Assembly (NCBI GenBank): GCA_016934675.1
Contig: JAFGSJ010000024.1
Location: 1 to 64,000, forward strand
Length of the DNA stretch: 64,000 nt
Source of the DNA: a bacterium
GTDB lineage: Bacteria > CSSED10-310 > JAFGSJ01
Direction: 5' to 3'
Under the pieces are notes generated by a model that saw only the letters and a program-made list of their open reading frames with translations, ran no database searches and was not told the origin of the DNA. The position numbers and the translations under genes were made by a program. Shown piece by piece: positions 1 to 7,673 of this stretch (position 1 is its first letter; each line of letters begins with the position of its first letter).

Positions 1-985
1 ACATGGTAATGGTTTGGGCGGTCAGTGAGCCGCGGACCAGGGCATTGTCCGTGCAGAATATTTCGCCGCTGAGCGCATAGAGCTGACTGTTCAGAATGGT
101 ACCGCCGGCACAGAATATGTTCCCGGCCGAATAGATGGCCAGGTCCAGAGGGTCACCCCCATCATGTATCCGGGCCGATCCGGCAATATGGACATCACCG
201 CTCGAGAAAATCATGACCCGGCCTTTGAGCACAATCGTGGTTTGGCCGCCCAGGAATAGATTATCGACGGCATAGAGCCCTTCTTCAAGTTCGATGTAAC
301 CATTGTCTGTCTCGTCAAAAAGCTGGTTAATGCCGCCGGTCTTATCGTTATCATTGATCTGTTGGGCCAGGGCGAAGGCCTGGTCCACCTCAGTCTCGAA
401 CCAGGGCAGCGGCTGGTCTGCCTCGTTCAGGGAGCCGGTATACGAAGCGGTGCCGGACAGGTCTATCTCCGGAGCATTCAGGCTGCCTTCGAGCAGGACG
501 TTATCCTCAAGCGAAATGAGGCTGTTGGCATAGACCCGGCAATCCTGTCCGGGTGACCATTCACTCTCGCTGACCTCGATACTGTTCAGATGAGCATTGT
601 CCTCGAGGATAACCGCATCACGGGCAAAAAGGCCGGTTGTGGTTACGGGAGAGCGTTTATGGAACAGCTTGAAGTCGATCGGGGGCTGGTCCTTGCAGAT
701 TTCGTAGTATGTTTCGAGATTATCGTAGTCAGAAATACCCTGCATCTGGGTGAATAGGCGGACACGATAACCGTAGGACAAACAATCCGTGGGATAGTCC
801 GGGTCGACTACGACCCGATAATGCAGGCTGGCATCAAGATGGGCCGGCTCGTCAGTCAGCTCCCGATAAGCCAGGTCTTCAATCGTGATACTCATAGCCC
901 AGAGCGGGGACCAGGAAAGAATGGTGAGAGAGAAGAGAAGAGAAGAGAAGAGAAGAGAAGTATAAACACTACCGAAACATTTCAT
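1..985 (-). CDS. Secreted protein, 3' part missing (off window edge); phase-variable leader
   Basis: An open frame of 328 codons runs from an ATG at 985 to the window edge with no stop, so the C-terminus is missing. A strong Shine-Dalgarno (AGGAGGG) lies 5 bases upstream. The first 30 or so residues are a signal peptide (MKCFGSVYTSLLF..., cleavage likely after SPLWA). The mature part has short polar beta-type repeats with phrases such as GNIFCAGG and LYALSGEIFCTDNALV, which read like a repetitive beta-helix or adhesin-like surface protein; no enzyme motif is seen. Part of the signal-peptide coding sequence is a perfect pentanucleotide tandem repeat, so the reading frame depends on repeat number; the present number keeps it open. 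A near-consensus promoter sits upstream. The function is unknown; export is confident. Confidence 0.8.
   Translation of the reverse strand, partial: MKCFGSVYTSLLFSSLLFSLTILSWSPLWAMSITIEDLAYRELTDEPAHLDASLHYRVVVDPDYPTDCLSYGYRVRLFTQMQGISDYDNLETYYEICKDQPPIDFKLFHKRSPVTTTGLFARDAVILEDNAHLNSIEVSESEWSPGQDCRVYANSLISLEDNVLLEGSLNAPEIDLSGTASYTGSLNEADQPLPWFETEVDQAFALAQQINDNDKTGGINQLFDETDNGYIELEEGLYAVDNLFLGGQTTIVLKGRVMIFSSGDVHIAGSARIHDGGDPLDLAIYSAGNIFCAGGTILNSQLYALSGEIFCTDNALVRGSLTAQTITM
931..960 (-). repeat. (CTTCT)6 pentanucleotide tandem repeat inside signal-peptide codons
   Basis: On the minus strand six perfect CTTCT units run without interruption, followed by an imperfect CTCTC. They encode codons 9 to 19 of the secreted protein, giving the LLFSSLLFSL hydrophobic core. 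Because the unit is 5 bases, gain or loss of one unit shifts the frame. The same arrangement (CTCTT units in the leader) is the classical phase-variation switch of Neisseria opa genes. Confidence 0.9.
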
Positions 986-1068
986 GAGGACCCTCCTCTG
1001 AAAAGGTTTGGAGAATGTTTGACTTGCGGGTATTACTTCCATGGGCAAGTCATGTTTTGTTTAATCCA

Positions 1069-1096
1069 ATCATACCATCAAAAACGGACCTGTCAA
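1069..1096 (-). promoter_or_regulatory. Sigma-70-type promoter for the phase-variable secreted protein
   Basis: Minus strand: -35 TTGACA (6/6) at 1096-1091, 16-base spacer, -10 TATGAT (5/6) at 1074-1069. This leaves a 5' leader of about 75 bases before the ATG at 985. Confidence 0.7.
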
Positions 1097-1309
1097 GAAA
1101 AAAAACAATCGGGAAAATGATAAAAGACATGACGAAAAAGCCGGACCGGTTCAATCCTCAGAAATCAGTATTTCTTGATTTTTAATGTAAAAAGGGAGAC
1201 ATACACAAATATATCGTAGCCCGAACACAAGTAATGCACACACAAAAGAACATTGTTGCGCTGTCCTTTATTAGACCTGATATTTCAGAGCTGATTAGAC
1301 CGATTCCGG

Positions 1310-1338
1310 TTGAAATTCTCGATAAGAATTGATATTAC
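1310..1338 (+). promoter_or_regulatory. Candidate promoter for the serA-gdhA run
   Basis: TTGAAA at 1310-1315, a 17-base spacer, and TATTAC at 1333-1338. The -35 matches 5/6 and the -10 matches 4/6; it would give a leader of about 125 bases. Confidence 0.45.
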
Positions 1339-1469
1339 TATCTTCTCAATTTATTGAAATCGGGTCATGAGGGAGATATAGACACTCAAAGACATAGGAC
1401 ATTGTTTTTCATAAAATATCATCGCAGGAGACATGAAGCGAGTAGTGTCTCATGCTGAAGGAGGAACTC

Positions 1470-2396
1470 ATGAAAGTCCTGATCGCTACCGAGAAACCTT
1501 TTGCTCCGGCTGCTCGTGATGCTACGGCTAAGATATTGAAGGAAGCGGGGCATGAAGTGGTTTTATTGGAATCGTATACGGACAAGTCAGAGCTGCTGAA
1601 AGCGGTGACAGATGTGGATGCGCTTGTGGTCCGCAGCGATAAGGTTACCGCTGAAGTGCTAGCCGCGGCCAAACAATTGAAAATAGTCGTGCGTGGCGGC
1701 GCCGGTTATGACAATATCGATTGTGGCAAGGCCAAGGAAAACGGTATAGTCGTCGAAAACACACCGGGTCAGAACTCGAACGCTGTGGCTGAATTGGCTT
1801 TTACGATTATGCTCAACCTGGCCCGCAACAATTTTCAGGGCAAGACCGGTTCGGAACTCAAAGGCAAGACCCTGTGTCTGCATGCTTTCGGTTATGCGGC
1901 CCAAGCGGTAGCTGCTTTGGCCCGGGGTTTCGAGATGAAGCTTTATAGTTATGATCCTTATGTTGATGTTTCGGTCATGTCCAGATACAATGTCAAGTCC
2001 TGTTCCTCGGTCGAGGAACTCTTTGGGTTGGGTGATTATGTTTCGCTGCATATTCCAGCCATTCCGGAAACGATCAAATCGATCAATTACGGTTTGCTTT
2101 CGAAGTTAAAAGACAAAGCGACCCTGATCAACACTGCCCGCAAGGAAGTGATCAACGAGGCGGACCTGCTTACATTCTGTGCTGAGCGGCCCAACTTCAA
2201 ATACGGTGCGGATGTGGCTCCTTCGGATGAGGTTAAAAAGGAATTACTCGAGAAGTATCCGACTCGCATATTCTTTACGCCGAAGAAGATGGCAGCCGAG
2301 ACGGCGGAAGCCAATTACAATGCTGCGTGTGCGGCGGGTCAGCAGATTGTGGCTTTTTTCGAATCAGGCGATACTACATTTCAGGTCAACAAATAG
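1470..2396 (+). CDS. serA: D-3-phosphoglycerate dehydrogenase-like (short, Lys-type) protein
   Basis: This 308-residue D-2-hydroxyacid dehydrogenase family protein probably makes 3-phosphohydroxypyruvate for serine synthesis. The start at 1470 is chosen over an ATG 18 bases upstream because AAGGAGGAA sits just before it. The substrate domain carries VVRGGAGYDNID (residues 73-84) and the catalytic Arg is R224 (INTARKEV). Two oddities stand out. The usual catalytic His (TPHxGG) is Lys, K272 in TPKKMAAET. The Rossmann GxGxxG has become A139-F-G-Y-A-A144. Lys at the His position is known from short type III PGDH forms, for example that of Entamoeba. There is no C-terminal ACT regulatory domain. 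It sits 130 bases upstream of gdhA. The substrate is inferred. Confidence 0.8.
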   Translation: MKVLIATEKPFAPAARDATAKILKEAGHEVVLLESYTDKSELLKAVTDVDALVVRSDKVTAEVLAAAKQLKIVVRGGAGYDNIDCGKAKENGIVVENTPGQNSNAVAELAFTIMLNLARNNFQGKTGSELKGKTLCLHAFGYAAQAVAALARGFEMKLYSYDPYVDVSVMSRYNVKSCSSVEELFGLGDYVSLHIPAIPETIKSINYGLLSKLKDKATLINTARKEVINEADLLTFCAERPNFKYGADVAPSDEVKKELLEKYPTRIFFTPKKMAAETAEANYNAACAAGQQIVAFFESGDTTFQVNK

Positions 2397-2526
2397 GAGC
2401 AAGACAAGAGTCTTTTCCCGGTCGAATGTTGGATCATACTGACCTTTTCGGAAAAGAGAGTTTCACAGGTAACGATATTTTTTCACCATAACCACATTAA
2501 GTATTTACAGACAAGGAGATGTCGTC

Positions 2527-3813
2527 ATGTCAACAGGAGTTAACCCGTTCCAGATGGCCCAGCAGCAGTTTGATGAAGTTGCAGATCAGTTACAGTTATC
2601 TGACAATATTCGCAAGATCTTGCGTTGGCCTTTACGAGAGTTCCATTTTCAAATTCCGGTCCAGATGGATGATGGGACCATGCAGGTTTTTCGTGGTTAC
2701 CGGGTCCAACATAACGATGCCCGTGGTCCGGCTAAGGGTGGCATTCGCTTCCATCCCGCTGAGACAGTTGATACAGTCAGGGCCTTGGCCACATGGATGA
2801 CCTGGAAATGCGCCGTGGCCGATATTCCTCTGGGCGGTGGCAAAGGCGGGGTCATTCTTGATCCGTCGAGTTTGAGTGATTCCGAGAAGCAGCGTGTGTG
2901 TCGCGGCTGGGTCGATCAGATGTGGCGTAATATCGGGCCGCGTCTGGATGTGCCCGCGCCCGATGTCGGCACCACGGCCCAGATGATGGGTTGGATGATG
3001 GATGAATATTCCAAGCTGATCGGACAGTATACTCCGGGGGTCATCACCGGTAAACCCCTTGGCGGTGGCGGCTCGAAAGGTCGAACAGAAGCGACCGGTT
3101 TCGGCGTGATCGTGACCGTACGAGAAGCCCTGAAAAGACTAGGGATCGATCCCAAAACCTGTACAGCGGCCCTACACGGTTTCGGCAATGTTTCCCAATA
3201 TGCCGCCCAGAATTTTATCAATATGCTCGGTGGTAAAGTCGTGGCTGTCTCCTGCTGGGATTGGCATGAAAAAACAGCATATACTTTTTCAGCGAATGAA
3301 GGCCTTGATCCTGAATTCTTGAAGAGTATTACCGACCAATATGGTACGATTGACAAAGAGAAAGCCAAAAAAGCCGGGATTAAGATCGAGGACGGCAATG
3401 CCTGGCTTAAAAAGGACGTAGATATTCTAATTCCTGCGGCCATCGAGGGCGTGATTACCAAAGAGACGGCCCCCATGATTAGCTCGAAGGTCAAGGTCCT
3501 GGCTGAAGGTGCCAATGGTCCTTGTACACCGGACGCTGATGCTTATTTCAAGAAAACTAACATATATGTTATCCCTGATTTCCTGTGTAATTCGGGCGGG
3601 GTTATCTGTTCTTATTTCGAAGGTGTTCAGAACGACATGAACTACTATTGGGAACTCGAGGAAGTGGTCCGAAATCTCGATAAGAAGATGACCAGTGCCT
3701 TTGCCAGTGTCCATGACATGTCGATCGATCGTAAGGTCTACACCCGCAATGCGGCATACATGGTCGCCATTGACCGAGTGGTCAGGGCCATGCAGCTCCG
3801 CGGTTGGATTTAA
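2527..3813 (+). CDS. gdhA: Glutamate dehydrogenase (hexameric type)
   Basis: This 428-residue Glu/Leu/Phe/Val dehydrogenase reversibly converts glutamate to 2-oxoglutarate and ammonia. The dimerisation domain begins with an amphipathic N-terminus. GPAKGGIRFHP (about 67-77) is the substrate-binding signature and PLGGGKGGV carries the catalytic lysine (K106). The Rossmann domain follows (LHGFGNVSQYAA, about 218-229), and the length matches the family. An AAGGAGA ribosome site precedes the ATG. It lies between a serine-pathway dehydrogenase and a PEP-synthase-type protein, whose start is 17 bases after this stop, so the three probably form one transcript linking amino-nitrogen and C3 metabolism. 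Confidence 0.96.
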   Translation: MSTGVNPFQMAQQQFDEVADQLQLSDNIRKILRWPLREFHFQIPVQMDDGTMQVFRGYRVQHNDARGPAKGGIRFHPAETVDTVRALATWMTWKCAVADIPLGGGKGGVILDPSSLSDSEKQRVCRGWVDQMWRNIGPRLDVPAPDVGTTAQMMGWMMDEYSKLIGQYTPGVITGKPLGGGGSKGRTEATGFGVIVTVREALKRLGIDPKTCTAALHGFGNVSQYAAQNFINMLGGKVVAVSCWDWHEKTAYTFSANEGLDPEFLKSITDQYGTIDKEKAKKAGIKIEDGNAWLKKDVDILIPAAIEGVITKETAPMISSKVKVLAEGANGPCTPDADAYFKKTNIYVIPDFLCNSGGVICSYFEGVQNDMNYYWELEEVVRNLDKKMTSAFASVHDMSIDRKVYTRNAAYMVAIDRVVRAMQLRGWI

Positions 3814-3830
3814 GCAAGAATAGAGGTTAC

Positions 3831-6245
3831 ATGGCAGGTGAAACATATCGTGAGGATTTCCTTCCTCCTTCACCGAAAGTATTGGCCATCCATCTAGAAC
3901 TGATGGAATATCCCCTGCTCGGGAAAAAAATCAGGGAGCGGATGCGCAAGGAGATTGTGAACCGCGGAATCATCGATCTGATTACTTTCGAAAATGAGGT
4001 TAAGGAGAAGGCACTCAGGTCGCAACAACGGGAACATCTCGCTGATCCCTATACTGAGGAAAGTGAAGAGGATTGGATCGAGCGTCTGGACAAGATGCGT
4101 GATATCCTGACCGAGTTTTACTATGCTATGAATTTTGAGCACAAACACTTCCTGGACATTGTCCAGGAAGTGTTGTCTCATAAAAACAAGAAAAACTTTC
4201 AAGGGAATTTTTTTCCCTCCATTAATCCCGAAATTGCCCCCTGGAAAATGCTTTTTGCTCAGGCCAATCAGATCGAGAACCTGCCCGAGGATCAAAAACA
4301 GGCCTTGCAACATCATCTTCGAGAGATCATAGTGGTCCTGACCAAAGGCATGCTGAGTGATCAGCTTTCATTTGTCGGAATTGCCAAAAATGTCCTGAAA
4401 ATAAGTGATCTCGAGTGGATATTTCGTCATCGGATCGGTCGGGGTAAGATCGGCGGCAAAGCCGGCGGTATGATGCTGGCCAAAAGTATTCTCCATAATC
4501 CTGACCCCGATGATCCGGTCGATTTCCAGAAAATGGTTACTATCCCGGATTCCTATTTTCTCGGTTCGGATGTTATCTACGATTTTGTCCAGGAAAATAA
4601 TATCATCGAGATGGTCCAGATCAAATACAAACCGTTCGATCAGATCAACGCCGAGTATCCGGAGCTAGTCGAAAAATTCGTGGCTGCCCATATCCCGGAA
4701 CGCTACCGTAATCAACTGCATAAACTATTGCAGGAAGTTGGGCAGGTCCCACTGATTGTTAGGTCCTCGAGCCTCCTCGAAGATAATTTCGGGATTGCTT
4801 TCGCGGGAAAGTATGAAAGTTATTTCTGCCCGAATCAGGGCAGCATCGAAGAGAATTTAACTGCACTTTGTGAAGCCATTAAGAAAGTCTACGCCAGTAT
4901 TGTGTCGCCGACAGCCATAGCCTATCGTATCCAGAAGGGCCTAATCGATTATGATGAACGAATGGCCATTTTGATTCAGAAAGTCGAGGGGCAACGCTTC
5001 GGTGATTATTTTTTTCCGGTCATTGCCGGGGTCGGTTTCAGCCATAATCCCTTTGTCTGGAATGCCCGGATCGACCGCAACTCGGGTTTTCTTCGCATCG
5101 TCACCGGTCTGGGGACCAGGGCAGTGGACCGATTGGGTAATGATTATGCCAAGATGGTCGCCCTGTCTCACCCAACACTACAACCTGTGAAAAGCAGTTT
5201 CGAAAAGCTCCAGTATTCCCAAAAATTCATGGATGTGATCAATCTTAAAGCAAATACCATGGAAACCGTTCACTTTTCCGAAGTCATCGACTGGCATTTT
5301 CCACATCTGCCCATGATCGGTTCGGTGCACTATGATCGCGAATTGCACCCGATCCTGATGCTCGGTCCCGGCACTATCGACGGGCAGATTGTGATTACGC
5401 TTGAAAACCTCTTGAAAAACGTGCAGTTCGTCGCGGTAATGAACGGTATTCTCAGGAAACTCGAGCGTCACTATCAGCGTCCGGTCGATATCGAATTCAC
5501 CGTAGAAATACTCTCCCAGGTCCCATTCAAGTTTCAAATCCATTTGTTACAATGTCGTCAGCAATCAAAACGGATCGAGGAACACGAATTTTTAATACCC
5601 ACTACTATTCCCAAACACAAACTCGTTTTAGTGTCGAAGCGTATGGTCACAACCGGTCGAATCATAAATATCCGGTATGTGATCTATATCGATCCCGAAA
5701 AATATAACACGATTGAAAGCGATTTTACTCGGATTCAATTAGCCCGAACGGTCGGACAATTGAATACTATTCTTGGGAAGGAGATTTTTATCTTGGTTGG
5801 GCCGGGCCGTTGGGGCAGTTCGAACCTGAACCTGGGTGTTCCGGTCACCTATGCAGACATTTTTAATGCCCGGGCTTTGGTCGAGATCGCCATCCCTTAT
5901 GGTGACGCCGCGCCGGAAGCTTCATATGGCACGCATTTTTTTCAGGACCTGGTCGAGTCGAACATCTATCCACTGCCCATCTATCCGGATGAACAGGGCT
6001 CACGTCTGGAGTATGATTTTTTTAGGTCGAGTCCTAACATTCTGTCCAGCTTTATTCCTGGACTCGATGATTTTTCCGAATTCATATCGGTGATCGATGT
6101 GAAAGCCGTCACAAACGGATGTGTCCTTGAAATTATTATGAATGCGCAGCAAGAGGAAGCAGTCTGTTTTATCACCTGTGAAATCAAGGAGGGTGATTTG
6201 AACGATTATGGCCCGTACAAAAGAGTCAGACCGGCCACGAGTTAA
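3831..6245 (+). CDS. PEP/pyruvate-binding ATP-grasp protein (lone PEP-synthase N-domain type)
   Basis: This 804-residue protein is related to the ATP-grasp nucleotide-binding domain of PEP synthase and pyruvate phosphate dikinase. A helical N-terminal region of about 200 residues is followed by the glycine-rich IGGKAGGMMLAK loop and the typical VRSSSLLEDN...FAGKYESY segment (about 310-335). I do not see the swivelling phosphohistidine domain (G-TSHAA) or the TIM-barrel PEP site, so it is not a complete PPDK or PEP synthase. A conserved tail has GPGRWGSSNLNLGVPV. The ATG at 3831 is preferred to a TTG at 3804 that would overlap gdhA. The reaction is unknown; phosphoryl transfer or ATP-dependent regulation is inferred. 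Confidence 0.8.
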   Translation: MAGETYREDFLPPSPKVLAIHLELMEYPLLGKKIRERMRKEIVNRGIIDLITFENEVKEKALRSQQREHLADPYTEESEEDWIERLDKMRDILTEFYYAMNFEHKHFLDIVQEVLSHKNKKNFQGNFFPSINPEIAPWKMLFAQANQIENLPEDQKQALQHHLREIIVVLTKGMLSDQLSFVGIAKNVLKISDLEWIFRHRIGRGKIGGKAGGMMLAKSILHNPDPDDPVDFQKMVTIPDSYFLGSDVIYDFVQENNIIEMVQIKYKPFDQINAEYPELVEKFVAAHIPERYRNQLHKLLQEVGQVPLIVRSSSLLEDNFGIAFAGKYESYFCPNQGSIEENLTALCEAIKKVYASIVSPTAIAYRIQKGLIDYDERMAILIQKVEGQRFGDYFFPVIAGVGFSHNPFVWNARIDRNSGFLRIVTGLGTRAVDRLGNDYAKMVALSHPTLQPVKSSFEKLQYSQKFMDVINLKANTMETVHFSEVIDWHFPHLPMIGSVHYDRELHPILMLGPGTIDGQIVITLENLLKNVQFVAVMNGILRKLERHYQRPVDIEFTVEILSQVPFKFQIHLLQCRQQSKRIEEHEFLIPTTIPKHKLVLVSKRMVTTGRIINIRYVIYIDPEKYNTIESDFTRIQLARTVGQLNTILGKEIFILVGPGRWGSSNLNLGVPVTYADIFNARALVEIAIPYGDAAPEASYGTHFFQDLVESNIYPLPIYPDEQGSRLEYDFFRSSPNILSSFIPGLDDFSEFISVIDVKAVTNGCVLEIIMNAQQEEAVCFITCEIKEGDLNDYGPYKRVRPATS

Positions 6246-6322
6246 AGTGAGCAGAACTGTATCAAGATACCTTTGAGCTGTCATGAATGTGCTCCTTGCC
6301 ATATTCCTGATGGGGGGAAAAA

Positions 6323-7441
6323 ATGAAGATTATCCGGTATTACCGGGCCTTATGGAATAGCATGATCGGGCTGATATTGCTCTTGATAGCCGGTTTTCTA
6401 GTGATTGTATTGGCGGAATTCGGGATCATTTCCGAGCGGGAGACGTCCTATGCTGGTCTGCCGGATTACGATTATGTGGCGGACATCAGGAGCTTGAAGG
6501 CGGAAGGTAAGTTGAGCGAGGCTTTGGAAATGGCCCGTTATGTTGTTCGTCAGGGCGACATGCCGGGACATGAGCAAGCACAGCTACTGGCTTTGGAATT
6601 GGAAAGCGAGCTTAGTTCATTATGGGGCAGAGCCTGGCGTGTCGCCAATGGCTTTATCAAAGGTTCAGGCAATTCAATTGAAGAACTATCCGGTGGTATT
6701 GCCTCAGATCTGATCGTGTGGGGAGACATTCGCGATTTATTCAAGCAGGGTTACTATCGGATCACCGGTCAAGAGACCGATCCGCTTATCGTTGTCTTAG
6801 CGGGTGTCGGGTTGTTGACTGAGGTGGTCGATGCCGCGGATTGGGCCCCGGCTGTGCTCAAAGCGTTCCGCAAGACAGGCGCTTTGTCGCGTCAACTGGC
6901 TGATTATATCATCAACGCGGGTAAGCAATCAGTGAAAGTTGGTAAACTGGACGGGGCTTTAAAAACGGTATTCACAAACCTGCGAGGAGTAATCGATCAC
7001 GTGGGCTTGGCCCGGACGGCTGCAATTCTCAAACATGTCGATACGCCGGCCGATCTTGGGGCCTTGACCAAGGTGGCCCGTAAGAATGCCGATGCGGCTT
7101 ATTTTACTGTAAAAAATGGTGGCAGGGAAGGCCTGGATATCATTAAAGGCCTGGGTGACAGTGAGGCGGGAATCGAAGCCATGGCCAAGGCGGCTCGGAA
7201 AGGACCTGCCGGTATTCAGTGGCTCAAACGGAGCGGCTCGGGACATAAATATGTTCTCCTGACTCGGGTTGGTGCTAGAATTTTCAAGAATATCCGTCTT
7301 GATCGTCCCCAGCAAATCCTCATTGAATTGGCCAAGAAATACAAATACTTTCAGACACTGCTCTGGATCGTTACGATTACATGTTTGGCCGGGGCCTTTC
7401 TAGCCTTTATCCGGTCGGGTTGGATCGTTTTTCACAAGTAG
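6323..7441 (+). CDS. Bitopic membrane protein, unknown function
   Basis: A 372-residue protein with one transmembrane helix at the N-terminus (about 14-36) and one at the C-terminus (about 343-366), enclosing a helical soluble domain of about 300 residues. The soluble part is rich in Ala, Lys and Gly and begins with a TPR-like helix pair (LKAEGKLSEALEMARYVVRQGD). I recognise no family. A GGGGGG ribosome site precedes the ATG. It follows the PEP-synthase-like gene by 77 bases and could share its transcript, but a role in that pathway is not supported. Confidence 0.75.
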   Translation: MKIIRYYRALWNSMIGLILLLIAGFLVIVLAEFGIISERETSYAGLPDYDYVADIRSLKAEGKLSEALEMARYVVRQGDMPGHEQAQLLALELESELSSLWGRAWRVANGFIKGSGNSIEELSGGIASDLIVWGDIRDLFKQGYYRITGQETDPLIVVLAGVGLLTEVVDAADWAPAVLKAFRKTGALSRQLADYIINAGKQSVKVGKLDGALKTVFTNLRGVIDHVGLARTAAILKHVDTPADLGALTKVARKNADAAYFTVKNGGREGLDIIKGLGDSEAGIEAMAKAARKGPAGIQWLKRSGSGHKYVLLTRVGARIFKNIRLDRPQQILIELAKKYKYFQTLLWIVTITCLAGAFLAFIRSGWIVFHK

Positions 7442-7551
7442 GATTCACAAAAACAGGTCACTATCAGGGTTATGACAACGCTTCATTTCCACACGATTCA
7501 TATCTGCATCCGACGCGGAGCGCATCACCGTACTATTTCATAATAAAAGTA

Positions 7552-7582
7552 TTGACAAAAAAAAGACAGTTTGATACATAAT
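7552..7582 (+). promoter_or_regulatory. Sigma-70-type promoter for the selenothioredoxin-like gene
   Basis: TTGACA (6/6) at 7552-7557, then TACATA after a 17-base spacer, or CATAAT after 19 bases. It lies about 92 bases upstream of the ATG at 7674. Confidence 0.6.
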
Positions 7583-7673
7583 TGCCAATTTCAGTTTGGT
7601 TAGTAAAAACGTTTTTCGTTAGAGTGACCTTATTATTCAGTGGGAATTCAACCTATTTCAAGTCAAGGAGGTC

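Larger units (their letters stand above)
986..1469. other. Intergenic region between divergent genes
   Basis: This 484-base AT-rich spacer separates the minus-strand secreted protein from the plus-strand serA-like gene. It holds one promoter candidate for each direction. I see no small gene, terminator or RNA in it. Confidence 0.6.

Noticed and set aside
303-1120. Plus-strand open frames over the first kilobase
   Set aside because: They lie opposite the minus-strand secreted protein, which has a signal peptide, ribosome site and promoter.
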